64,000 nucleotides of DNA from Molanna angustata (lineage: Eukaryota; Arthropoda; Insecta; Trichoptera; Molannidae): contig OY754982.1 in assembly GCA_963576475.1 (NCBI GenBank), positions 10,876,546-10,940,545 on the forward strand, written 5' to 3'. Every line of letters begins with the position of its first letter. Positions within the stretch are counted from its first letter, which is position 1. The position numbers were made by a program, and so were the translations under genes. Shown here one piece after another: positions 1-8,938 of this stretch. The notes under the pieces were generated by a model. That model searched no databases. It had not been told where the DNA came from and saw nothing but the letters and a program-made list of their open reading frames with translations.

Positions 1-163
1 ATTCCATTCACTTAGAAACATCGACAACCAGGATGCAAAACTCTAAAACCTCTATCTCAAAAAATCTAAGAGTACCGAGGCAGATCCTTTTCTACCAATC
101 TGCTTCAGCCAACGAGTAACGAGGTCTTTGAAATTTTTCCCGTCATGCGTTATGTTTCGTTCA

Positions 164-320
164 ATCATCATCATCAGTGGCTCCACAGACCAGAGTGGGC
201 CTTGGCCTCCTCAAGGAATCGTCTCCACTGCACCCTATCCATGGCTTTTTCTCTACAATTCCGCACACTGGCTATCTGAAGGTCCATTTCGATTCCGTCC
301 ATCCATCGTAGTTCAGGATT
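164..320 (-). mobile_element. RTE-like LINE remnant, end of ORF2
   Basis: The minus strand reads PELRWMDGIEMDL, then WRRFLEEAKAHSGLW, followed by stops and a (TGA)n run. This is the usual carboxy end of RTE-type reverse transcriptase ORFs (RPK.RW.D.VE.D ... W...LEEAKAH.GL) and the typical short simple-repeat 3' tail. Only the last 50 or so codons survive. The coding frame looks readable here, but nothing upstream supports a functional protein. A very similar tail lies at 34372-34935. Confidence 0.75.
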
Positions 321-349
321 TTTTTTTGTTTTGTTCAATATCCATCATT

Positions 350-522
350 ATTTTTTTTGAAATGAAAGTGTCCCTGTTAAACAAGTTCATATACATCTTC
401 CAACATTAATAAGCATAAATTCTTGTGCTATAAGGTGAACGAAATCGATCGAGGCAGAATTCGAACTCGCGACCACTGGATTACTAACCCAATGCGCTAA
501 CCGCTCTGCCATCGACCCATCT
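350..522 (-). mobile_element. tRNA-headed SINE, family A, copy 1
   Basis: On the minus strand the head reads GTCGATGGCAGAGCGGTTAG, a good A box, followed about 30 bases on by GAGTTCGAATTC, a B box. The body continues with a sequence shared with copies at 5508-5693 and 59853-60157, and ends in a T/A-rich tail. The A and B boxes imply transcription by RNA polymerase III. It adjoins the RTE remnant to its left. Confidence 0.85.
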
Positions 523-1084
523 GTTTTTTTATAAAGCCTTGGTGCCAAAAACTAGGTATATTGACGCTGCGCATATGTGTCGTTCTCGGCTGTGGCGGTC
601 TTAGCTGTTGTCTGTTTCTAGAGCCATGTATCAGTTTAAGATCTTATACATACATGTTTATGCTCGAAATGGTTAATGGTGTTGGTGTGGCGCATGTGTA
701 ATTAAATAGTTTATTGATGTTGAATTGATACTATTGTGTGTGAGGGTTTTTGATGGGAGCGTGGTTTCAACTATATTTGGAAGAGACAAATATTAACGGG
801 ACGCGAAATGACTCAAACCAGATTAAGTGAAACAAATTTCTTACCTATAGGAATGTGGAAGGCTGAAAGACTCTGGAACATTCCTCTCAGCTCCTGATGA
901 CGTGGTGACGAAACACTTAAATACACTTAAATATTGAGTACACACGCACAGATTGGATAATTAACGAGATGAAAATGTTTTATCAAACTGATATGCGACG
1001 CGTGCACGATAATCGTATTGTTTTTCGCTCAGACGAACGATGCGAAATTATATGCGTTTAGAGCGATGCGGATTTGTTAATTAT
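523..1084. other. unassigned stretch
   Basis: No convincing coding frame. A GGAATGT/ACATTCC inverted pair lies at about 850-884, followed by CTGATGA (894-900) and GAAAC (910-914); I considered and rejected a hammerhead here. The composition is less AT-rich than the following kilobases. Confidence 0.4.
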
Positions 1085-1428
1085 GCGAGGGTCAAGTTGA
1101 TACTGAAGAATGATGAATGCGTTGGCTACTGCGCGGCGATGATATTATTGTTGCGAGTGAGGCGGGTGAAGATGGACAATGTATGTAGGTAGGAAAAGGG
1201 CATAGAAACTGGATAATGGGAAGGCCACATTTTGAGATGACAGACGGACAACATGATAAAAAGAACATTGGACCTCGCGACTCCAGTCAGAAGACCAAGC
1301 AGTCCACCACACAGCTATCGAGGATCAAAAAATATCTCCGAGAGAGGGATCTGAATCCGGATCTAGCACTGGAGAGGCGACTTTGGCGTGACAGAATCAG
1401 GAGAGCCAGCCCAAATAAATGAGAAAGG
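1085..1428 (+). mobile_element. LINE reverse-transcriptase ORF, carboxy-terminal remnant
   Basis: A plus-strand frame with two stops before position 1216 reads RWLLRGDDIIVASEAGEDG, then KGHRNWIMGRPHFEMTD, then LERRLWRDRIRRASPNK and stop. This follows the order seen at the carboxy end of many LINE ORF2 proteins: a RW..H..RR motif, a GRP..RW-like motif, then an R..WR..IR.ADP motif. Several expected residues are replaced and frame-breaking stops are present, so it is a decayed fragment. The clade cannot be decided from the tail alone. Confidence 0.6.
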
Positions 1429-2429
1429 TGAGGGAGGGTTACAATGAAGGTTAATGGAGTTCCGTGTTGGTCAATACCATTCGGTTTTCGATATAACCAA
1501 ATGTAAATCGTTCAATGTTAATAATATCATAACAGATAAAAATGGCGCTGCCCATAGGCAAAGATTTATTGTTTTTATTGATGAACAACATGTATTTGAT
1601 GATCCCAAATTCTTGAATCATTTACCAGTAATTTTGTTACCACAAGTCCATCCTACAAGATAACTCCAAAAACAATTACTATCATATATTTCCAGACCGT
1701 TCTACGCTACTCATTTTGAAAAAAATCCATACATACTGAAACGACACATAACATCATTTTTATTTGGATTTTTTGCTGGTTCATTAAGTTATTTAAAAGA
1801 TGCGGTTTAATTTTATTTCTGTTATTAAAATTTAAATAATTTATTCATAAATATGATCACATTATATTTTTTTCTTCTGACGCTGAATGTGTAGACTTAA
1901 ATACATATTTTCGATCGTTATTTCTTTATATAAATCAATTATTTATTGTTATTATTACGCTATAAATGTATAGGTACCATGCTTGTACATTGATTGCTTA
2001 CCATGTTCATGTATTCTTAAAAGAAAACTCTGGCAATCAAAGTATTTTTTTTTTGTATCGATAGTTTTCAACTTACGCATACTATTGTTCAATGATTATT
2101 GCGTAAGTTGAATAAAATTCAACTAACGCAATAATCATATTATTTTAATTTGGAAGGATTTTTTACCCATCAACATAAAGCATCAAAAAAAGGATCTCAA
2201 GTACCTATTTATTTTATCAACCCTTTTGACCCACAAGTGTTATTTAATTTAAATTTTGATTTTTTCTTAGAAAATGCTCCTGAGTTTTCACTTAAATAAG
2301 ATTGTCGTATCGTTTCAGCTTTAAAACTTAACTGATATGCTTATAAAAAATCTTTTCCAACAGTCAATTTGTTCCATAGAATTTATTTCTCTTAACATAT
2401 CGACAAAGTATCAAGCAAAGATACGCGAG
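1429..2429. other. AT-rich stretch, no gene seen
   Basis: Strongly AT-rich. A short open frame at 1454-1663 (69 codons) resembles nothing I recognise. The only clear structure is the pair of overlapping hairpins at 2069-2135. Confidence 0.4.
2069..2135. repeat. two mutually exclusive hairpins
   Basis: CAACTTACGCA at 2069-2079 is the exact reverse complement of 2100-2110. The segment 2095-2113 also pairs with 2117-2135 over 19 positions with one mismatch. The same middle arm is therefore used in both stems. It could be a relic of a small foldback element. Confidence 0.8.
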
Positions 2430-2960
2430 ATTTGTATGCAGGGGTCTATATTTTTCACGGTTTTTCAAACTTCGAAGTCAAAAAACACTAACTTAGAGGC
2501 TTCGCAGCATATATGTTTCATATATGGATTTACTCAGAATTCATCTCCTCCCCCTTATAACTTTTGATCCGCTCCATTCACAGAGCTCAAAATTTCAGAA
2601 TATATAGTCACAGGTCTAAAAAACTTTTATATTCAGAATTGTGAATTTTCGTTTGAATCAGGGGCTATCAGCTTTTGAATTTTGACTTTATTTTTCCATA
2701 TATCTCAAAAACCATACAAGCTAGAATCCTGTAAATTGGTATAAATATAGAAAAATACAATATCTCAAATGAGTTTCTGAAACATTTTTTATTAAGAAAA
2801 ACATTTTTATGATAAATTTATGATATTTTAAAAATATCGAAATAAGTCGAAACACCATAACTAGATAATTTAATTTGCTATAAAATATTCCGAAAGGGAC
2901 GCGTATATGGACGCGTATATTTGACTCTATTTTTTAATTTGAAATGATTTTCTTATCCTT
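2430..2960 (+). repeat. dispersed repeat family G, copy 1
   Basis: Begins near GAGGCTTCGCAGCATATATG, continues through CCCCTTATAACTTTTGATCC and an A-rich part with TTTTTTATGATAAATTTATG. The same order recurs at 35815-36345, and a short inverted piece lies at 17600-17675. The class of element is unknown; no terminal repeats or coding capacity were found. Confidence 0.75.
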
Positions 2961-3684
2961 TTTTAATTTTTTTTTAAAAATTTTTATATTTTTTAATTAT
3001 TTCATTATTTGTTTTAGAGAATCTTTGTAATGTATTAATATTATATACATAAGCAAAGAACTGCTGTTTTCCTAAATACAAAATCCTAGCTTAAATTAGA
3101 AATGGAAACATTTATTCATTTTTATAACATGTAATATTTCATACAAAAAATATCTTGTTCTGCTCAGCCCGTGTGATCTTTCATAATGTTTGCCGTCAAT
3201 TGTACCTACAGTTAATTCAATCGATCGTCTTATAGAGCCGAGCCGGTTTTTGTAAAATAAATGTATTTAAAAAAAGAAACTACGCAGCGCATAGTTACGT
3301 CACTTCATTTTTATTTCGTATAATAATATGTCAATTAAATAGAGTCGGTATCTAGTAATTCATTCGGATGTGAGATGAGGTGAGTTGGAACAATGGAGAA
3401 TCGTTTTCAAATAAATAAGTTAAAATGGTCCTAGGTAAAAAGTAAATTTATATAAATATTTTTATTATTATTATACATCTGCAAGGACGCAAGTCGATAA
3501 TTCAATACGCCAATATCTTAAAAAACTGACTTTTTCTCAAGATACTCCCACCGCGAAGATAAATTAACCGAGCGGTTGACAACCTATTATTGTATGAGGA
3601 GTTTTATACTTCTTTAATTTTATTATTTCGTCACCATCATATAGTAGGTATTTAAAGTTTTTTTCATTTTCACCTAAACGATTG
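2961..3684. other. AT-rich stretch, no gene seen
   Basis: I see no coding frame, tRNA-like box or terminal repeat in this stretch. Confidence 0.35.
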
Positions 3685-3760
3685 CCTTGGTTGGTTGGAA
3701 GAAATTAACTAATGGCAATAAGTCCGCTAGTGTACAATGTATTTGTTTATACCGTTGAAG
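3685..3760 (+). mobile_element. LINE 3' end of the TTGGAAGAAATT type
   Basis: Contains GGTTGGTTGGAAGAAATT, a short gap, then GGCAATAAGTCCGCTAGTGT and a T-rich stretch. The same block is at 32683-32770 (plus) and, inverted, at 21648-21755, 31250-31310 and 57950-58015. The AATT...GGCAAT part forms a weak hairpin here. A related hairpin followed by AAG.CCGCC is known from 3' ends of CR1-group LINEs. Confidence 0.65.
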
Positions 3761-4261
3761 TGTCAAACCAAATTATGTATTATGTACATTTATATGTTTT
3801 TTAAATCGGTGCAATGCCAAGTTATAAATTACACGTAACTTATATACAGAATAAGTTCTATATTATTTGTTTTCAAAAATGTAATATGATTTTTACAATT
3901 AAGTAAATCTTAATTTACATATAGCTCACTTGAAATAACTAGGAATTAGTATATTTTGGTATGGAATGTGTATATAATATTGTTTGCGTCTTATACTTAA
4001 AATGTAACTATGATATATTTTTCAGAGTGGAGAATGTACAGTTCGAACAAGTGGATGAATATTTATACTTACTAGTGATCGCCCAGTGGTCAAAATTCGA
4101 CCGTTATTCATTAAAAAGAATATTTGGAATTAATACTATTAAATTTTGAATTTTAATGAGGTTTTCTTGTCAAAGCCATTGCGCACACCTATATTTTATT
4201 AAATTTTGTTCTATTACCAAGCCAAGGAAAAGTTGGCACTGTCACATAAATGGAATTTAAA
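3761..4261. other. AT-rich stretch, no gene seen
   Basis: A 62-codon frame at 3961-4149 has no recognisable motif and I treat it as chance. No repeats were recognised. Confidence 0.35.
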
Positions 4262-4400
4262 AGATGGAGACGATAGAAGTTAGAATAACAGAAGAACGTG
4301 TATGAGACGATGCATGGACGTGAATCGAGAAATGTAGTCTGGAGTTCGATTCTATCTGCCTACCCCAAATAGAGATATGTCGTGATGGTATTGTATGGTA
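4262..4400 (+). mobile_element. LINE remnant, family H tail
   Basis: The plus strand encodes NNRRTCMRRCMDVN, then after a stop FYLPTPNRDMS. The same tail (NNRR.CM..CMDV) occurs at 57735-57950, 61775-62060 and, more decayed, at 27590-27740. It looks like the extreme carboxy end of a reverse-transcriptase ORF and its 3' flank. Clade uncertain. Confidence 0.5.
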
Positions 4401-4862
4401 CCTATATATTTTTCAGCTTTTTTTGACTTTCGAATGGTTGACGACAACTGATGAACAGTAAGAACAGGTGAACACAATGCTTATTTACACAATACACGTA
4501 GAATCTATCTGATACTATTGCAGAAATTATAGTTTTTACTGAATTAATTCTTATGATAAAAAATTATAGATAATAATATCAATAAACTCAGAATAGATGA
4601 CTTAAAATGATTTATAAATATTTATTTTGATAATAAAAATACGACAAGATTATTTCAACGAAATAATAATACTTCTTTACGTGACCTTCATTCAACTATA
4701 CCTTAGAATACACCACAGGTCATTTTCATCAAAGATGCATAAGCTGTCAATGTTGACATTAAATGCGAAAATTTTCAATATATATAAATAATAACAATGG
4801 GTAGAGAGAACCGAACGCCACATTTTTTCTATCTTGACACATTAGTTATGAAGTTGGTTTTT
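4401..4862. other. AT-rich stretch, no gene seen
   Basis: No coding frame or known repeat recognised. Confidence 0.3.
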
Positions 4863-5510
4863 TTATATTTCATTTTATTTTATTTTATTTAGAGGACAAC
4901 ATACAGCATATAATAAATTATATAGCATAAAGATGATTTGATTAATAATAAAGCCAATTACAGGTAGTCGCTGAAGTTATTGTAGTATATTAAGATACAT
5001 TAGGAATGGTTACATATTATGGTGAGATATTGTGTGAATGATGTGTGAAATTGCATATATAAATGTGTCAGTATATTAAGTGTTAAATTTTAAGTTTGAT
5101 ATATTTTTTAAATGTGGGGGCGCTAAGTAAGAATATGTCAATCTCTTGGAAATGCCTATTATATGTATTACAGATTCTGTACATTGTCGCATGTTGAGCA
5201 TAGTTGGTGTGTTGAGTGGTTAGGTGGAAAAGAGGAGTATGTATAGTTCTAGGGGTAGGGATGTTGAAAGATATATAATTTAAGAGAGCAGGAGAATCGA
5301 TTTTATTATTAATAATATTGTGGAGAAGCATCATATCAGATACAGTACGTCTGTTTTCGAGTGAATCAATGCCATGGTAAATCCTTGCCTCACGATACGA
5401 CGGGAAATCAAGAAATGCTTTTCGGTTAAGGTGTTTAGTAAATATATTTTGTATCCTTTCGCTACGGTTTATGTGTGTTGAATAATGGGGAGACCAGACA
5501 GGGTTATTAT
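4863..5510 (-). mobile_element. LINE ORF2 carboxy end and 3' UTR
   Basis: The minus strand encodes about 140 residues including NNPVWSPHYSTHINRSERIQ, SLENRRTVSDMMLLHNIINN, TNYAQHATMYRICNTYN and FQEIDIFLLSAPTFKKYIK before the stop at 5083. This is the thumb and tail region of CR1/jockey-group reverse-transcriptase ORFs. About 215 bases of 3' UTR follow, ending in a (TTTTA)n tail near 4868-4890. The upstream part of the ORF is replaced by the SINE at 5508-5693, so this is either a 5'-truncated copy or one cut by that SINE. The same tail occurs at 15990-16480, and a related one at 19560-20040. Confidence 0.8.
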
Positions 5511-5693
5511 TTTTTTTTACAAATAATGAATATGTCCTTGTTAAACAAGTACATATACATCTTCCTTCGTTCCCTAAAATAAGCAAATAAATGCTTGTGT
5601 TTGGTGAACGAAATCGGTCAAGGCATGATTCCAACTCGCGACCACTGGATTACTAGCCCAGCACGCTAACCGCTCTGCCACCGACCCATCTAA
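5508..5693 (-). mobile_element. tRNA-headed SINE, family A, copy 2
   Basis: The minus strand carries GGTGGCAGAGCGGTTAGCGT (A box) and AGTTGGAATCATGCC (decayed B box), with the same body as the copy at 350-522 and a poly-T (plus strand) tail at about 5510. It abuts the LINE ORF end on its left, and the two read as one artificial 183-codon frame. Confidence 0.85.
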
Positions 5694-6030
5694 TTTTGAA
5701 CCACTGTCTCAGTTTGCAGAGCCATAAAATTCTTTGTTTTGCTAGTTCTCTTGTTCCTTGTATTCATCCTTGGATAACATATTATAGCAGGAGTTGGTAC
5801 TTTTTTGGTCTTTGGTCTTTATGAAGGCAAATAGCTCAAGATTTTTTTCATTCGTCGATGAACAATCTCGTCCCGAACTCGTCTCTCCAGTTTATTTCCA
5901 GAAATTTTCTGTGTAGGTATGCAGAGTTAAAATGATAAATTTAAAATTGACTTAAATAATGTAATTTAGAAGTAAGTATCCGAAATGAAGAAGTGGCATA
6001 AAAAATTATTTTACAATACTTACATAAAAC
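5694..6030. other. unassigned stretch
   Basis: No coding frame or repeat family recognised; AT-rich. Confidence 0.3.
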
Positions 6031-6032
6031 TA

Positions 6033-6250
6033 TTTTATTTTATTTTACATTACTTCTCGGGCAACTTATGTCAAATATTAATTTGACACGCACCCAATAA
6101 CAAGTTGCCACATTTTAGAGACTTACGATATTAATCGTCTCACAGATCCAGACTGAAACTACAATTAAACACTGTGTCTCCACCGGGAATCGAACCCGGG
6201 ACCTTTGTATTAGCAGTCAGATACCTAACCAACTTAACCACGAAGGCCGA
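6033..6250 (-). mobile_element. tRNA-headed SINE, family B, copy 1
   Basis: On the minus strand: GTCGGCCTTCGTGGTTAAGT (A box region), then CCCGGGTTCGATTCCCGG (B box with a paired T-arm), then GGAGACACAGTG, a body with CAACTTGTTATTGGGTGCGT, and an A/T-rich tail with TAAAATAAAATAAAAT. Further copies are at 30113-30335 (plus), 58721-58862 (plus, decayed), 60721-60940 (minus) and 63195-63405 (plus). Confidence 0.9.
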
Positions 6251-6380
6251 CAATAATTTTATTAGAATTTGGACCGGTAGCATAATCACAAAATGTTAAA
6301 TTTACCTTATTTTTAGAATCATTATTGTATGTGTGTGTTGAGTTGTGTTGGTTATTGATACTATAGCAACTATTCCTAAA

Positions 6381-6592
6381 GGACGCCCTAAAACAGGTTC
6401 ACCTAGTTGGGCGTTCAACGTGTAAATATTTTTTATACAGCGTACAACTCGGACATATTTACATGTAAAACTGCACCTACTTTGTTAATGTAGGTACTAA
6501 TATATTTTGTTGTTATAATTCTTGTTATGTTACTTACGCTGTTTTATGTCTAATAATACTATGTAAAAAATAAATAAATAAATAAACATGTA
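6381..6592 (+). mobile_element. LINE 3' end with stem-loop (ACAG...CTAGT family)
   Basis: GGACGCCC (6381-6388) pairs with GGGCGTTC (6409-6416), one G-U pair included, around a loop with AACAGGTTCACCTAGT. About 150 bases of UTR follow, ending in (AAATAAAT)n at 6570-6592. Related stem-loops with other stems lie at 8426-8460, 15241-15287, 19587-19621, 20240-20275, 27001-27041 and 54601-54640. I interpret it as the terminal part of a non-LTR element. Confidence 0.7.
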
Positions 6593-7910
6593 GAAAGAGA
6601 GAGTGCATGATGTGATGTAAAGTGATCACGACCCTCAAGAGTTTTGAAAGAATGTGCTTTGTAGTTTGACGGGAAAATATTATGTTTTTATCAAAAAATA
6701 AATAAAAAAACATGCTGCTAATAAGAAGAGGAACTCAATAAATGAGGTATTTAAATATTTTTTTTATTCACAACTTCTCTCTTTTCTTTAAATATATATT
6801 TTCAATCATTATTTTTTTACCTACCGCTGTTTTATTTCACGGTTTAACTTGGTAGGTATTAACTATAACCGTACGTAATTAAATTCAATGAATAACTGCT
6901 AATTGTGATAACACTTTGATAACGCGAAAAAATTACGCCTATATTATTTTAATCTGGATCAGTCCTTGTCAAATTGTGTTTCGAATAACAACACTCAGGT
7001 TTTAACATGTTGCCGCAGTAATTGCCGCTTGTTACTTGTAAATAGTATAAGAAAGTGTTATTATTAATATTATTTCATTTAGAGAGGCGAATCTTCGCTA
7101 AAGAATATACGAGAAAACTTGTCAATTATAGAGGCTCACCACACTGCCACTAAATATTGTGTTCCCTTAAAAATATCAGCAATCAAGAAAAATTTATACA
7201 AATATACAATGATAATTTTTAACCCTTTCTTAACCGAATTATGAAAGCATTATGAAAAAAAAATATAAGTTTCATAAAAAATGGGCAAAATATCTGATTA
7301 TAAAGAGATTTTGATAATTTTTACAATTATTTTTTATTTTTGGATATATTAACGATTTCAGTTGTCATCATTCATATATAAAACTATATACTTTTCATAA
7401 AATAAAAAATATTTCATTTTTAATTATTATTAGAGATTGAAGGAAATATAATTACCTAATTAAAAAAATATAGCATTCTAGAAAACAAAATCACATTTGT
7501 TAAATTTTGAATAACCGTGTTTGGCAAGAAAATCACATTTCGCAATAACCGTGTTTTCAATTGTCAAAATGCGGTCAATAAAGAAGTATCCGTCATTCTC
7601 AGTATTGTAAGCGATCAAAAATATTGTGATTAATTTAATAAGATTTAGAAGAGAAATAACACAGCTGATATCAATTTTCATTGAGATATACGTAAAATAC
7701 ATTAATGATTCCAATTGGAATCATCGGTTAAGAAAGGGTTAAATTGCCCATAATAGTACCTATTCTAAAAAAAGATGTTAACAATTTTGAAAATATTTTA
7801 ACAATTCATTTCTTTTAAACATCGTGAAATACCAAAATGTCGATAAATACATATTACTTAACGATTTTTATGGGTGACTTTACTCTTACATACACAAAAC
7901 GTATTGACTA
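6593..7910. other. long AT-rich stretch, no gene seen
   Basis: Very AT-rich throughout. Short open frames (for example 78 codons at 7478-7714, minus) have no recognisable motif. I see no tRNA-like boxes or clear terminal repeats. Confidence 0.35.
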
Positions 7911-7917
7911 GTGATGA

Positions 7918-8290
7918 GGAAAAGTCTTGCAGCCTTTATTTAGCGAGACTTGCAATACCAAGACCAAAACCAGGCTTTAATTGCAAGACCGAGAAGAGTC
8001 TTACAAGATCTAATGCAAGATTGATGCAGTCTTGCAAAATTTTATAAACTTTTTTTAATTTTGTAAAGCAATTAACTACGTAGGTACTATGGACATAACT
8101 TTAAATTGGTGTTTTTTTTAAATTATTTAATTGTAATTACTGAACTTTGATAGAAAAATAAATGAAAAATTGAAAAAGAAAATTGAAAGACTTGCAATAC
8201 GAATACCAAGGCTGGATATGCAAGATCAAGACAGTAGCGTCTAGCCCCTGAGTTTATTTTCTGCATTCTTAGGTTAGGTTTAAGTTTGTG
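7918..8290. mobile_element. possible hAT-like element, left part (interrupted by the CR1 LINE)
   Basis: Begins TAGTGATGAGGAAAAGTC and contains a run of CAAGACC/CTTGCA motifs. On the far side of the CR1 element, at about 14255-14332, the sequence has AAGGCCAAGACC and ends TTTGCTCATCACTA, so the two outer ends are inverted copies of TAGTGATGAG.AAA. That form resembles hAT terminal repeats. I could not find a convincing 8-bp duplication, so the class is tentative. Confidence 0.4.
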
Positions 8291-8425
8291 TATAATAATA
8301 ATAGCGACTCGCGTGAGCGAGTTGCTTTATAAATTGAATTATAAATTATTATAAGTTAAATATTTATTTATTTATTTATTTATTATAATTTACAAAATCT
8401 TTTTTACATATTAAATATATATATA

Positions 8426-8460
8426 TCCACCTCACTAGGCTTAGCCTGTACCGAGGTGGA
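8426..8460 (-). promoter_or_regulatory. CR1 3'-terminal stem-loop
   Basis: TCCACCTC and GAGGTGGA form a perfect 8-bp stem around GGTACAGGCTAAGCCTAGT, in which AGGCT/AGCCT can also pair. It lies between the ORF2 stop and the (AAAT)n tail. Its place and shape suggest the RNA signal bound by the element's reverse transcriptase when copying starts. This role is inferred from other LINEs with structured 3' ends. Confidence 0.75.
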
Positions 8461-8783
8461 ATATTTCACAATCACATTAATATACATATTTATACAATAT
8501 TTTCGTATTTCATTCAGTTTTGTGACAGTATGCATTCTATATAACATGATTTATATAACTATAGGTAATCAAGAATAGTACATCAAGCAATAAAGCAGAA
8601 AATAAAACAAAACAATGGTTTATATATAAGTAAACAAAAATATATCAATCAATAAGGCGAGAGAAAAAAAAAAAAATAAATAAATAATATATATATAAAC
8701 AAAACAAAACAAAACAAAAATATCAGATATAGTGTGGTCTGTTTTGCACCCACACACCAACACCCAAACACCCACACGCACAT

Positions 8784-8785
8784 AC

Positions 8786-8857
<72 letters not shown>

Positions 8858-8892
8858 ACGCACGCACACACACACACCACACACACACATAT
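8784..8892. repeat. (AC)n microsatellite
   Basis: An almost pure CA run, with a few CG and CT interruptions toward its right end, sits in the 3' UTR of the CR1 element, between the ORF2 stop and the terminal stem-loop. Confidence 0.97.
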
Positions 8893-8938
8893 ACACACGC
8901 GCTCACCCACATACGTACATACCCTGTTCATCTGTGCA

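Noticed and set aside
850..920. Hammerhead-like string: CTGATGA (894-900) followed by GAAAC (910-914)
   Set aside because: The intervening stem II has only two base pairs with an unpaired first base, and I found neither a proper cleavage triplet nor matching stem I and III arms.
5083..5634. A 183-codon gene
   Set aside because: It is a chance fusion of SINE A sequence with the end of a LINE ORF2.
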